A stretch of DNA of 64,000 nt from Chlorokybus atmophyticus. Lineage: Eukaryota > Streptophyta > Chlorokybophyceae > Chlorokybales > Chlorokybaceae. The stretch lies in contig RHPI01001737.1 in assembly GCA_009103225.1 (NCBI GenBank), positions 62,001-126,000 on the forward strand, read 5' to 3'. Positions 1 to 12,008 of the stretch are shown piece by piece (positions within the stretch are counted from its first letter, which is position 1; every line of letters begins with the position of its first letter). The position numbers were made by a program, and so were the translations under genes. Below the pieces are notes generated by a model. It had not been told where the DNA came from. It searched no databases and saw only the letters and a program-made list of their open reading frames with translations.

Positions 1-34
1 GTGCACACACAGACAGCCAACACAGCTGTATTAC

Positions 35-2557
35 CTCCATCTCTAGCTGTGATGCCGCAGCTGCCAACTGTTCGCCAAAGTTCTCCACTAGTGTTGCTTG
101 TGTGGTGCGATCCACTACAATTGCAACCCAGTTTCTGACAGGCTTGCCGGGTTGAATCACTCCCTTGCCGAACATGCTCCAGCTACCAGGCTTTTGAGAG
201 ACCTGGCTGTGACTGTACTGCAGCTGAGGAGGACGCAACACGCGAGCGTTGACCTCCAGCATGTTTGGGTTTACATATACGCCAAACTGCCGCGTGTATC
301 GGTCTGTTTCAAACCGACACTCTCGCACTGTCCTGTCTATGTCTTGCTTGCGCTGGTCTGGTCTCTGCTTCTGCACTTTGAGCATCTCGGCAACCTGCGC
401 ATACAAGTCCGCTTTGACTAAATCTCCCTTAAGACAAGTTGAAGCACAGCAAATGCTTAGCATGAAGGCTGAGTTGCAGGTCTACAAACTCAATGTCAAT
501 CACCTGTCTGGCAGACAGTCTGCCAATATGGCGTTGACCAGCCACGACTTTCAAAACCTGCAAGGGGTACAAGTTGCACCACATGAGCAACCGACCTCAT
601 CGCGAGTGTGTGCGCGCGCGCGCACGTGCGTTTGTGTGTGTGATTTGGCATGTGCACACGATATCACCTCAAGCGGATAGTATTGTGGATTGGCATTGAG
701 TCCCCGAGCTGCATTGGCACATGGCAACTTGGGGTACTTCAGGTCGAGGTTGTAAGTTTTGGAGAAGTATTCCGCCACGGTGCAGGTCCTCTGGACTCCA
801 TTGACATTCAAGACAAACCTGCAAGCATGACGCTCTGTCACAGATGTAAGCTCTCTGCTTGTAACACACAAATGTCGAATAGGTTGTCACGTACGTTTGA
901 TTGTCGGCTGAGTTCGGTGAGAGGCCAGCAATGCGAAATCTACGCTTGATCAGCCCTTGATGCGTGGTTCCCACCTGGACGTTGCACAGGAAATCTTGAA
1001 CGTGCAAGGCATCGCTCCCTTGAATCCCCTTGCGGAGGCTTGCAATTCTGTAGTCCAGAAACTCTGCCACGGCCTCCACCACACCCTGTTCTTTGTAAAC
1101 AGCTGTCGCGGACATATCTGCACAAAGCTAACAAGTTAGATCTCTGGCTTAAATAGGGGCTAAAAGTTACAGAGCTTGGTTGATGTACCACAGAACCAAG
1201 CAACGCTTACCGAGATTGAACGCCAAGCCAGCCTGCACTGGCCGCAAGGACTGGAAGTAGCCGCGACTGTAGCACAAACCGTTGCCTAGAGATCCAAAGC
1301 CAAAGCTTTGGTGGAAGAACAAGGAGCGGCCAAACGACCAGTACTTCTGAGCGGCAGTCATGCGCATCTTCAAATAAGACTCCATGTCAGCTTAGCAATC
1401 AACACGCTCAACATTACATGCAGCGTTGCTACCACCAACTCACCGCAAGGTAGAGACCTTGTAATGCAGGCTGTGGAACATCAGGTCGCTGACCGCGCAG
1501 GTACTCGTCAAGGGCATACATGTTGATTGCAGCAACAAGCTTCAGAGTCACGGTGTACCGCAGTGCGCTCCTGCAGGTAGCAAACTATCAGGAGAGTTCA
1601 TCAATGGACAGCAATCTTAGTTGATGATTGCGAAGCGGGTTCCATTGTGTCACTTACACTTGCTCTGAAGTTGCCGGAATGTCGACCCTCAGCATCAGAG
1701 GAGAAGGTATTGCCTGTGCAGTGTACACGTTGCGGTATCCATCAAAAGCCAACATTGTGTCATCGGCAACCTTTCGGTAGTCGCTGGAGTCCTGCAAGAC
1801 CTGCGCACAGTCACACTGGTCAACTGCACTAGAAGATCGCTGAGCCTTCACCCTACATCATGACGCCTGTATCCGTAGGTGAGTCCAACCTGCACAATTG
1901 CACGCAGCAGCGCCCTGTTGCTAACGCTTCTCTCAACCGGGCCCGCCGCAGCAACAGACACCTGCAAGATAGGCAGAGTACCACACGCTCGTTGTTTGTA
2001 TCCACTCCTCAGTACTCAAGAACCAATTACTTTGCTTAAATTACTACTTTACTTGAACACAACCTAGTCCGTGCAAAGCCTTACGTCGTACTGGTAGACG
2101 GTGCTGTTGGCAATCAGCTCTGCACGGTAGAAGTTTGCAAAGACTTTGATGCTTCTGCCCAGCTTGCCAAACTCGGGCCGTTTTGAGCGCTGTTCCCACA
2201 AAGCCTCTGCCTCCTGCGCAACGTGGTACACGGCTGGTAGTGCACACCATGCAAGTTTTTCGTTTATACGACAACTCGCAGTATAACTTGCTGTAAACGG
2301 CGCATGCCTTGCTGCAACTCTCACAAGCTTGTAAAGCAACCAAGGCAGAGAGTAGTACACAGCAGCATGTTTGCTGAGACACACAGCAACAATCGTGTCA
2401 TACACACCTTGGCTTCGTCATTCTGGTCGGTTGATGAGGACGCTTGTGCTGCATCCACGCCTACGGACTGCCCGGTGGATGTGAGGGGCAATGCTTGAGG
2501 TTGTGCCCAAGTCTGCCCAATTGATCTCTTAGGAGGACTGACTGCTGTTGTACACAT
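35..2557 (-). CDS. AGO: Argonaute (partial; N, PAZ, linker 2 and start of MID)
   Basis: Guide-RNA-binding slicer-family protein of RNA silencing. Nine exons are readable: 2557-2408, 2213-2085, 1839-1658, 1570-1444, 1379-1211, 1117-895, 828-668, 557-504 and 427-35. A donor follows at 34, so the MID and PIWI domains lie off the left edge. The N domain begins with RPEFGKLGRSIKVFANFY (family RPGxGxxGxxIxLxxNxF). Linker 1 has SFGRSLFF. The PAZ domain contains RRFRIAGL, TCTVAEYFSKTYNLDLKYPKLPC and the conserved VVAGQR. The last exon carries RFETDRYTRQFGVYVN and RVLRPPQLQY, typical of the linker 2/MID border. All junctions are phase-consistent. The 1379 acceptor lacks a good pyrimidine tract and is the weakest. 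The ATG at 2557 is a likely start, but a small upstream exon at 2806-2777 is possible. Whether it is a slicer cannot be seen, because the PIWI catalytic residues are outside the window. Confidence 0.93.
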
Positions 2558-5363
2558 GGCTTAAACGTAACGAGACCAATGTCAACACACAGTGGGTGAC
2601 CCCTTTACATGAAGGTCAACAATTGCAAGAGAAAGCTTGAATATGAGCAATCCATTGGCAGTCGTGTCAGCAATAAGACAGCTGCAGCTGTGTCGTGTGG
2701 TAATGTCTGTGAAACTGTGCTGAAACCATATGTACATGTTAAGTAACGTCAGTATGCCTACTGGCGCAAAGCCTACCTGAGACCGAGGAGTCCACCGTCT
2801 TTTCATTGTTGCCAGGCGCCGGTTTGGGTCAGCTGTCCAGCAGCAGAGTATTACCTACGGTAGCGCTGAGTACGCTGCTACAAACTGCACTTCACCATCC
2901 TTGACTTCTTGAAACGATGGATGCCATGCTTCATGCAACAACCAGTTGACCAACGCTAGCTGCGAGCTGCTAGCCAGCAGCAGGCCATCCGCAACGAACA
3001 CATCAACATCTCCGCCTCCGCCACCCTCGACACCCTGAGAGAGAAAGTGTCACTTTGCTAGCCTGGCGTATATCCTTGGCTTGCTGCCGTCACTTCCAAA
3101 CAGCCTGCTGCTTAGCGCCACATGCATGCAAAACAGGCGCTGCTCGCAAGCTTCTTGCAAGCGCTGTGCGTACGTTCTACGCGTTGCACGCATTGCGTAC
3201 AATGCATGCACAAGTTAAGAGTTACGCAGCTAAAGTTAAGCAGCTTAACCCCTAACTCAAGTCTGGCTGCAGGCATGGATTGTAGTTTGCCACGAAATGT
3301 TGGTACCTAATTTAAATCAAACTGTACCAACATCTATTGCTGCCCCAAATAACGGACCACCAACAATGCCAATGACATGATGCCATCACTGAACATATTA
3401 TCACACATTTGATGCATCGTAATATTCAATAATCATGTAATGCGAGTTGTACTTAATGCAGTTTTATATGCAATGCATCAAATATAATTGCATTAAATGG
3501 AATTAAATTCAACATGATAAGATTAGTGGTTTGCAATAAGCAAAATGCAAGTTGCGTTGTACACAAAACACAAGATACCAAAAGCGCTATATGACTTATG
3601 GAGATTGCAAGGCGAAGCTTAGCCAAGTAGGAAGCGACATCAAAGCCCGCGTAGCACTAAATGGCGTTAATGTGATAAAATGCATATACCTTAAATGTTA
3701 TCATTTTATTGTTTCAATGTATTGCACTTCGTGGTTTACTCACGACAAGAGCTCAACATCTCACTGTGGTGAGCCACGTGTCAACACAAAACAACCACAT
3801 GTAAGTTCAAAGATTATTGCGTGATCATATTTTAAAATATAAGTTCCGCACGCATGCAATGTTTTGTAATATATGCACATTGGTACCAGTAATCCATGAC
3901 ATATGTCAAGAATTTTTACGAGTGTGCATGTATGACATGCTGGTGATGCTATTCAAAAATTCCACATTTGTGTATTTTTATCACGACATTGATTGTTAAC
4001 ATGGTACTCTTAATAAGTGCATGTAATTTGCAACTTGTGATGCATGAACACCTTCCCTGCTGCAACATGATGCAAGAAGCCTCGCCGAATTTATGTGCTC
4101 AAGTCATGAGTCGACATTGTCTATTGAAAATGACTATTATACGTTTTGCATGTATCTTACATGTGGCACTACAAGTGTAAAAATACATAATACAAAGCAA
4201 GGTAGTGTGGCAATGCCGCTTAATGCATTAGCTACGTAACTAGGAGAGCTCTGTATACACATGCATTGATAAGTTTCAGTCTGAAGTTGTTGTATGATGG
4301 GCCATCATTATGGCTCATTTGAGCCACACAGCTAGTGTTTCATTGGCAACAGCACTGCTGTCATAAGCCCATGATTCAAGGGTCTGGAACATGCTGGCCT
4401 TGCACCTGTAGGACCTAATGGAACTAACTCATTCCGATGTCTTGACCAGCAAATTTGAGCTTGAACGTTTATGGCTGAGCGTGCGAATTCACTCGGGTGT
4501 GCACAAGCGGCGGCAGTAGGGGCGGGCACCTGAGCTGGTTGCCCTGACTGGATCAGCGCTCAAGGAGGCGTTCAAGTAGCCGTCAGTGTGTACATACAGT
4601 CACTCTAGTTGTACAAGCACGCTGTTGCCCATGATTTCAGGAAATGTTGCTCTGCGCATACAACTGTGCTTTCGGCTCTCACTGACTGCCATGCAATAGC
4701 CTGCTGGAGCTGGTTGTTCAGCTGATATTGGCTGGAGCGCAACTCTGTTGAGCATGTATGTACATGAAATTAAAGAAGCGTATATTTTAAACTGTTTGGG
4801 GTTTGCCTGTACTATCAACCGACCTGGGTGCTAGAGCAGAATGAGTTGGACGTACAACACTATCATCAAGTACACCTAGGCCACAACCGTATGCAAGTGA
4901 CACGGTGGGTTTTATATTTTCAACAACAGGACTGCGCATGCAAGACTTGTTCGTAGAACACAATCACCAAGCCAAGCGTCAAGATAGACCACACCTTCCA
5001 CATGCACACCAGATTACAAGCAGCTTCCAGCAACAGCAGCGCTGCTTACAAGCACCATACCAGACAAAATAGTCAATATAACCACTCACACTCACCGTCT
5101 ACCTATCAGTGTCATCGCTCGTCTACAAGTCCAGCCCTACTCAACTGCTCATCCAACTACCTGTCTACTGCCAAAATGTGGTCTGTCACAATTGCTATCA
5201 GCTGACTGGTTTATCCAGCTCAGTCCAACAACCTGTGGAAACAAACCCTACAACACAATGGTTACATTCTGCTACAGCTGCTACTGCCGCATATAGCCTT
5301 GCATTAATCCATACGTACCAACATAGCTGCCTAGGGTAAGTAGGCTAGGGCACTGTGCAGTTG
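2558..5363. other. intergenic, no gene seen
   Basis: Lies beyond the start of the Argonaute gene and the 3' end of the secreted lyase gene. The stretch 3300-4300 is AT-rich and full of short TGCAT words. The reading frames here are short, have no recognisable motif and do not join into exons. A short ATG frame at 2806-2777 followed by a GT could be a 5' exon of the Argonaute, but its phase does not fit the next exon. Confidence 0.6.
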
Positions 5364-8300
5364 TCACAAGATCTCGCCAACCAGTGGCCTGAAGGAGGTG
5401 CCCGCAAGGCATGCGGCATCGGCTTGAATAGAGAACTCCATGTCGAAGGTTATGTACGGGGCCCCAAAGGCGTATGCATGCACCTCCACAGCCAACACCT
5501 GCCAAACAGGTGCGCACGTGAAGCTTTTCTTCTGTGCATAGTATGGAACTCGAGTGAAAACATGAGATTAAGACATACCTGAGGACCATCAGCTTTGATG
5601 AGGCCCGGTGCGAGAGTGTACGACACGAAGTGGTCACCATTGCCGGGGTTTAGCGCAAATGTGCTGGCGTCGCTGTTGGCGGGCATGTTGACGCGCAACG
5701 CTTGGATGCCATTCAGGTACAGAACCTGAAGGAAGCATTCGCACAGCGACAGAAGTGGCTGCAAGGGCAAATGAGTTGCGAACTGGCACTTACGAAGCTG
5801 TCGAATATGCGAATGTTGGCCCGGTACGTGTGAGCGCATTGGGTACCGGTCAGCGTGAATGTTTTGCGGAAGTATGTAGTGGTCAAGTGCGCGCGAGACA
5901 CGATGGTCTGGTCCGCTGTGGGAAACCGATTGTAGAATCCAAGTGGAGACATGCCTGCACAAGTGAGGTGGTTGGTAATCAAAACATTAAGTCCCTTGTT
6001 TGGGGCATAATTGAAAGCTAGTTGAACTTGTCATAGTCAGCTCACTCACCGACAGACCAACTGGAGTCATCATACGATGGGTCCATCCAGTTGGCCGCTG
6101 GCTGGCCGTCGTCTTTGTAGCTCCAGGCGCTGTACGTCTTGAACACACTCAGGCGACCAGTGCTGGCAAGCAGGTTGGAGAGTGAGTTGACAAACACAAC
6201 ACGCATGCTTGAGATCCCTGCATGCATGTATGCATATATTTCGTGTGATCAAACGTACATAAGGTGCATAGCATTGCAGCAGTGGCTCACCTTTGCACAC
6301 ACAGTGAGTTGGTGCAGGTGGCCGCAACTGTGGCGGTAACGGCGGTCGCCAGCTGGAGGTTGTTGTACTGAGTGATTTTGTGCATTTCCACTGCGAGGCG
6401 GTTGGTGCCGGGCTTGAGCAGCGACGACATGCTGCTGGTGGTTGGGAGCAGGGTCATGTTGATGAGCTTGACAGTACCGGAGTTGTACGTGGGGTTGTTG
6501 ACGGTGGCCCACGTGGTGATGCCAACATTGCCATCGGGCATGTTGAGCCGCACAAGCTCAACACCGTTGAGCCACACCACGGCACCCTGCTGGACAAGAA
6601 CCTGGACATCCAGGGAGGTGATGACAGCACCCGCCGCGCTGTTCACCACAAAGTTCTTGATGAAGTAACCTGTGGGGGACACGTCTCCACCGAGAAAAAC
6701 TTGTCTCATTTGCGTGACCGCTGGGTAAGGCGGGCTAGCGGACGTGGCTATTGGCGCGGGCCCGCTCTCCCATCCCGCCGAGTCCGGCGAAAATGTGGAG
6801 ACGGACTGCCAGTCCGGGACGTCTTCGTTGATGTGCTGATAGTACCATGTAGACTTGAGGGGGACCAGCGCAACTTGTGTTGTATCGGACAGCGCGCGGC
6901 AGGCGCCCTGGTAGCACACCTCACTGTTTGCGCAATCCATGTAGGTTGGGGAGCCGGCAGCTGGCACATCGATGGCGCCGTCGCAGTCGTTGTCTATCCC
7001 ATCGCAGATTTCTACTGCTGGGGATTGTGCGTCGCATGCCAGATACGTGCCATACCTACAGATCTGCTCGTGTGCACGCACGCGTGTCAGTGCGAATATA
7101 TGCATGCACATGGGTGTGTGTGCGTGTGAGTGACCCTATCCACAAGATCAGTTCAGGACAGGACAGCTCGGCCGTCTCACCTGCACGCCGTCGTTGCACC
7201 CAACTTTGCACGGCAGCATTAGAGGGAGGGTTGTACCGGGCTGGTTGTCAATTTTGCCTACCAGATTGGAACAGGCAAGAAGATAGCAGCATTTATTGGC
7301 ATGCTGTTCAACTCATTATAAAACAGAAAACAAAAAGCCAAAACCCAATACACACACACAACTGCATGTGATGCAGTACTAGCGCACCATCCTGGTCGTC
7401 ATCTATGTTGTTACAGGTCTCGTTCACCCATCTCGCAAGGGGCACAACACTTGGTGGCGCCAAGGACGAGGTGGAGACTTGGAAGTAAACCACAATGCGT
7501 GTGGAGGTGACCAGAGACCCTGGGCGCACGATGATGTTGACGACGGCGGCGTTGGAGTCTTCTGGCAGGTCCGGGCTCAGGTCCAGAGGGGTGGGGTCAG
7601 CGGTGATGACGGAAAAGGTGGCATCTGCGGGGGAGAGTATTTGTCCTATCAGCACAATGTTGTCGTCTCCTTGTGTGAGCTGCACGCTGCGGCCGTCGCG
7701 CGCCACCTGCACGGAGGCCCTCGTGTGGAACATCGACACAATGTCCACGCCAGGCGCATTCGCCACAATCTCGTCCTGGATGAACATTGCGCCACCTCCG
7801 CCAGACACATCGTTGAGGAGCATCACACCACGCATGACAGATGTTGCGTTGGGATACGCATCGGAGAGGTCCATGATGGCCTGTGAGCGCGTGTCATCCG
7901 AGTAAGTTGTGGTGATTGGCGCTGTAACGAGCAGCGGCTGGTTGTTGAAGTATAGCGGCTGCTGCTTTGTTGTGCTGATGGCCAACGTGTTGTGTCCTTC
8001 CGTCCGAGCGCGATAGAAAGTGTAGCGAGTATCCTCCCTGAAGTAGTTTGGAATGTCATAGTCGTCGCTGCCGAGATCAATGAGCCAACGCTCGCCGTTG
8101 GTCTCAAATATGACTGAACCCAAGTCCAAGTGCTGCAAGGAGTTCAATCGTGTCAGTGAGGTTTGGCGCATTGACCGCATTGACATGGAGAGTTGAATAT
8201 GACTTGAATGGTGTCTTGTGTGTGCGTGCGCTTGCGCGTGTTGCGCATGCGTATGTGCACGCACGCAGCAGCGCCTTGTTATTAAGTGTTCAGGCTAACC

Positions 8301-10529
8301 TGGTGTGAGGTGAAGTGGTCGGGCGCCTGGCCCGCGCGCATGAACAGGTATCCCGCATTGGAGTCCTGCCACGCTGTCTGGAAGGACACCGTGTCCACTC
8401 TGTAACCCGCATTGTGGCCGGCGAGGGGTGGGAACTTGTCTATATCGAGGCCAGGGCCCCACTGCCAGTTGGAGATGCTTCCCAGCCAGAGTATGCGCCA
8501 CACGCTGCCCGTCCGCCCCAACACGCGCTCTTGCTCGGCCAGGAACTTGTCGTTGAAGCGCTTCGCTGCGTACATTGTCCATTGGCTGGACAGAACAGGC
8601 TCCTGCGCATCTGTCACATTCCAAGGTTGTGAGCTTGTGATCAGACGAAGTACAGGTCAGTCTGCACACGCAGAGTTGTCTTGATTAATGTTTACCTGCG
8701 AAGTTGGCATTCAGGCCTACTGGGGAGAGGGTGTATATGCGGTAGTAGGCGGCGGCATACATGGCAGTGCCATCGCCAAGGATGCCAAAGTCGGTGCCGA
8801 GTGCGGCCTCAAGTGATGACACTGCGAACGCCATGCTCATGCCTGTGTTCGCCAGGTACGTTGTGCCCTCCGTCCACGCCCCGCTCGGATGATACATCAG
8901 CGTCGTCCTCCACACCGACACCAAAGCCCTTCTTAAGATCTGTCCGGTAGAGGTCAAAGCGTTATGGAATGCGTGTGCATTGTGATATTGAGCATTACCA
9001 ACCATACATCATGAATAACATCAAGTACTTACCTGTTCGCAAAGAACAGGATCACGTTCTGCAAATGCAAGAGCAGCCATGACCCAGCCGTACAGGGCAT
9101 TGACACCAATGTTGTTGTTAAGCTGGGCGAGGAAGTCAATGTTGGGCAGTCTGTAGTTGTCTGTTTGCAGAGAAGGCAGGAAGGCCTTGTTGAGGACAGC
9201 ATTCCACATCGCCTGTTAGGTGCGCCACAACATCAGCACATGCAAATATGAGAGCGCTCAACCACTGACGCTTACCGTCTTGTCATTGCTGGAGAGATAG
9301 CCGTTCAGCCAGTCATAAGCATACGAAAGAGCCGCCAGGTACTGTCCAGCTGTCATGTACCCAGGCGAAGGCTTAGCACCAGCTGTCCAGGTATTGTTAT
9401 CCAACGTTGTTATGTACAACGCATAAGCTCGCGCCTTTGCTGCAAGATTTCTGTCGCCATTGATCTGCACACAACACATCAGCGTCACACAATCTCCCTG
9501 TTTCATTGTTCTTTCACTCACTCACCAGGTAAGCGCCGGCCATGATGGCGATGCGGTCCAGGAAGTTGCGCGAACTCAGATCGGTGTTAAGCGTGCCATC
9601 AGATGCAAGCGCGTAGGTGTCGTCGAAGTTGGAGCTGCATATACCTGGCAGCATGCTCTGTGCGGAGTTGGCGGGATCGCACGATGCGCGGACTATCGGC
9701 AGTGTGTCTATGTTCACTATCAGGCGTGGATGCGTACTCCTCAACGTCGCCAACAAATTGCTTGTCGGCAGTGGCGTCCGGCAGTCTACTGCTCCAACAG
9801 GTGTGTAACACTGATCGCGTCCGCTCCATGTTGGATTCGTATTGACAGACAACTGGCAGAGGTAAACTTACATTCAGTTGATGGAACAGCAGGAAGCTGC
9901 AGTGCGCTTGGCATGCATGCATGCCAAGCGCACTTATATACATAACAACCACAGCTGCATGTATCATATCACAATGCATTGGTATTATGACATGTACGGT
10001 GCCTGCGTGTCACTGATACGCATACTATGCATGAGTTGTGTACATGCGCATGTACGCGCCAACCCATGTGCGCGCATGTGCCCGTGCATATGCCTGTGCA
10101 TGCGCGTCATACGTATACATACTCATCATGCATGCAGTGCACATGTTTGCTACTCACCGCTGGCATGGTGTAGTCTTTGCTGCAGGGAGTGATGCCCATG
10201 TACACCGTGCAGTTATCACCGGGTGCGGGTCGGTACGCTTGGACCTGGCACCCGAAGAGGGTCCTGCCGACAGCCTGAGCAAACTCCACGGACGGAAGCG
10301 ACGCTTGCCACATCCCGTCTTGGTCTGTCATCGGCCACCGCTGCACTAGCAAGCTCCCGTCCAAGGCGGTGCATGTGATCTTCATCGCCGCCCCTGCGAT
10401 GGGATACGTCACGCCGCCGTCCTCGGCAGACAGACACGTGTCGCACACCACCCGGCCTGATGCGAGTATCATCTGCGCGGCTGCGGGCTGCAGGAGCAAT
10501 GCCACCAATGCCAGCAGAGACAGTGCCAT
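5364..10529 (-). CDS. secreted heparinase II/III-like lyase fused to Ole e 1-like, MopE-like and two beta-sandwich domains
   Basis: Thirteen phase-matched exons encode about 1254 residues: 10529-10158, 9852-9526, 9464-9276, 9212-9033, 8939-8696, 8610-8300, 8132-7388, 7203-7181, 7063-6291, 6207-6050, 5954-5794, 5725-5579 and 5498-5364. Residues 1-19 are a clear signal peptide ending AAAQ. Next comes GRVVCDTCLSAEDGG...GAAMKITC, like a pollen Ole e 1 domain. Residues ~200-700 read as a polysaccharide lyase of the heparinase II/III group: an alpha-toroid part, then SHQHLDLGS, FYRARTEGHNTL and a beta-rich tail. Residues ~780-830 hold CNNIDDDQD and CDGIDNDCDG, the MopE-type motif of bacterial surface proteins. 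The last ~400 residues are two related modules (YFIKNFVV...WLNGVELVRLNMP...LAVEMHK and YFRKTFTL...YLNGIQALRVNMP...LAVEVHAY), probably carbohydrate-binding. Likely a wall- or matrix-polysaccharide enzyme; the substrate cannot be told. The 23-nt exon at 7203 is the least certain. Confidence 0.85.
9901..9934. repeat. perfect 34-bp palindrome in intron 1 of the lyase gene
   Basis: The 17-base half AGTGCGCTTGGCATGCA is followed directly by its exact reverse complement, with no spacer. It lies in the intron between the exons ending at 10158 and starting at 9852, in a TGCA/CATG-rich stretch. Confidence 0.95.
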
Positions 10530-11311
10530 CTTGATCTGCTTCAGACAGACAGGTTTGGAGCCCAGTCAGCAAACAAAAGCACATTGCATAGGAACATCCT
10601 TGTTTGTGCAATGCAACCAAATGTTGGGTAAGCATACCTGTTGTTTCATGCTTGTGCACCGATCACTGCTCCCTCCCCTTAGGATTCAATGAAGGGAAGC
10701 AATGCTGCATCTTCGTCGTAGTGAAGCTGCTCACAGGTTTGGTATGAGAGAGGACTGGCAGCATGAAGACGGATATTGTGTAATACAGCTTGTGTCGTGC
10801 TGAGGCTGGCTAACAAAACGTGGCAAACTGATGCAGTGTCACAAATGCGTAGCGTAGCACCATGTATTATGTACTATTGCCCAAACAGAACTCTACGTAT
10901 GGGTAAGACTATCTCCTCAGCTACACATCAAACGGAGAACGAACCAACAGTCGCAACTGAGCATTGCATTGCAACATTCCAGCTAAGCATTGCATGTGCA
11001 ATAGTATTGCAAGGCAGAGGGCTGTCAAGCTGGCGTCCGCATTTTGCCACTTACTCTGGTTGTATGCATGCGCAGGAGTGGCATGGAGACGCACTTGGAG
11101 TTAACGCCTCTGCCTCCGCCTCAGTTGCCAGGTGGTGCACGGCTAGCGTTGTACTCAAAATTGCAGCACAAGGAGAACCGCCTGCTTGCAATGCAGGTGC
11201 GTTGTTTCCGGCCTTGTAGTCTTTGTGGTGTTTTCTGCCCAGTGGCACACACAATTGCATACATCCTGCATCCAGTAGGGGCGTCTATACCTGTCCCTTT
11301 AGTCTAGGCCA

Positions 11312-11349
11312 CTCTGCTGCCCTCTACAGCCCTGTAGAGGGCAGCAGAG
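11312..11349. repeat. 18-bp perfect inverted repeat with 2-nt spacer
   Basis: CTCTGCTGCCCTCTACAG, spacer CC, then its exact reverse complement. It could extrude as a cruciform, fold as an RNA hairpin or be a transposon end. No coding context. Confidence 0.93.
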
Positions 11350-11926
11350 AGGCGTGACCTACTGCGTGGTGAGTTGTCGTGTGTATCTTAGGGTGTTGTG
11401 CGCACCACTCTTCCTCTCACAGTCTCTGACTCCGCTCAATGAATGACATTGTTGGTGGAGTCACGCAGCTAACGCACTCACGTGCGGACACAACAACACG
11501 TGCATTTCAGTGAGTGTGTCGGCTAGTGGCGTAAGAGGTACACAGTACAGTGTAGTCTGCTGTCTGTTGCTCCATCTAGTGGGGATTGCGTACATGCAGC
11601 ATGTGCATCGGTCCAGGCGTGCAAGGAGGCTGCGCCTGGTGGCAGTCACCCAGCAAGCGGCCTATGTACATAGTACCATGACACTGTTTATCCTGTTTGC
11701 CCCCTACAGCAGAGGGGTACATAGAGTACACACAGTACACCATAAATTCGTCCATCCTATGCATCCTTTGAAAGAGGGAAACCCAGGGTACAAAGAGTAC
11801 ATGATACATTGTGTACTTTGTACAGTGTGAGGATGGATGCATGTCACATCACATCTGTGTAGGCTGCTGTGAGTCTCCGTTCACGTTTGGTAGAGATACT
11901 GGTATTGGTAAGTAGCAACAGTGGAC

Positions 11927-12008
11927 TGTCACATCAACTAGGCTTAGGAGCCGAAGCTGAGCAGGGCCTCCAACTTGGAGGGCCTCAGGTTCTCAAGTGA
12001 TGTGACAG
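11927..12008. repeat. foldback element with CTGTCACATCA ends
   Basis: The ends CTGTCACATCA and TGATGTGACAG are perfect 11-bp inverted repeats about 80 bp apart. The interior has a second, imperfect stem around GGGCCTCC/GGAGGGCC. The same TGTCACATCA word forms the hairpin at 18209-18238, which suggests a small non-autonomous repeat family. Confidence 0.5.

Noticed and set aside
2777-2806. Upstream exon MKRRWTPRSQ of the Argonaute
   Set aside because: It has an ATG and a GT donor, but its phase does not match the acceptor before the ATG at 2557; left as a possibility only.
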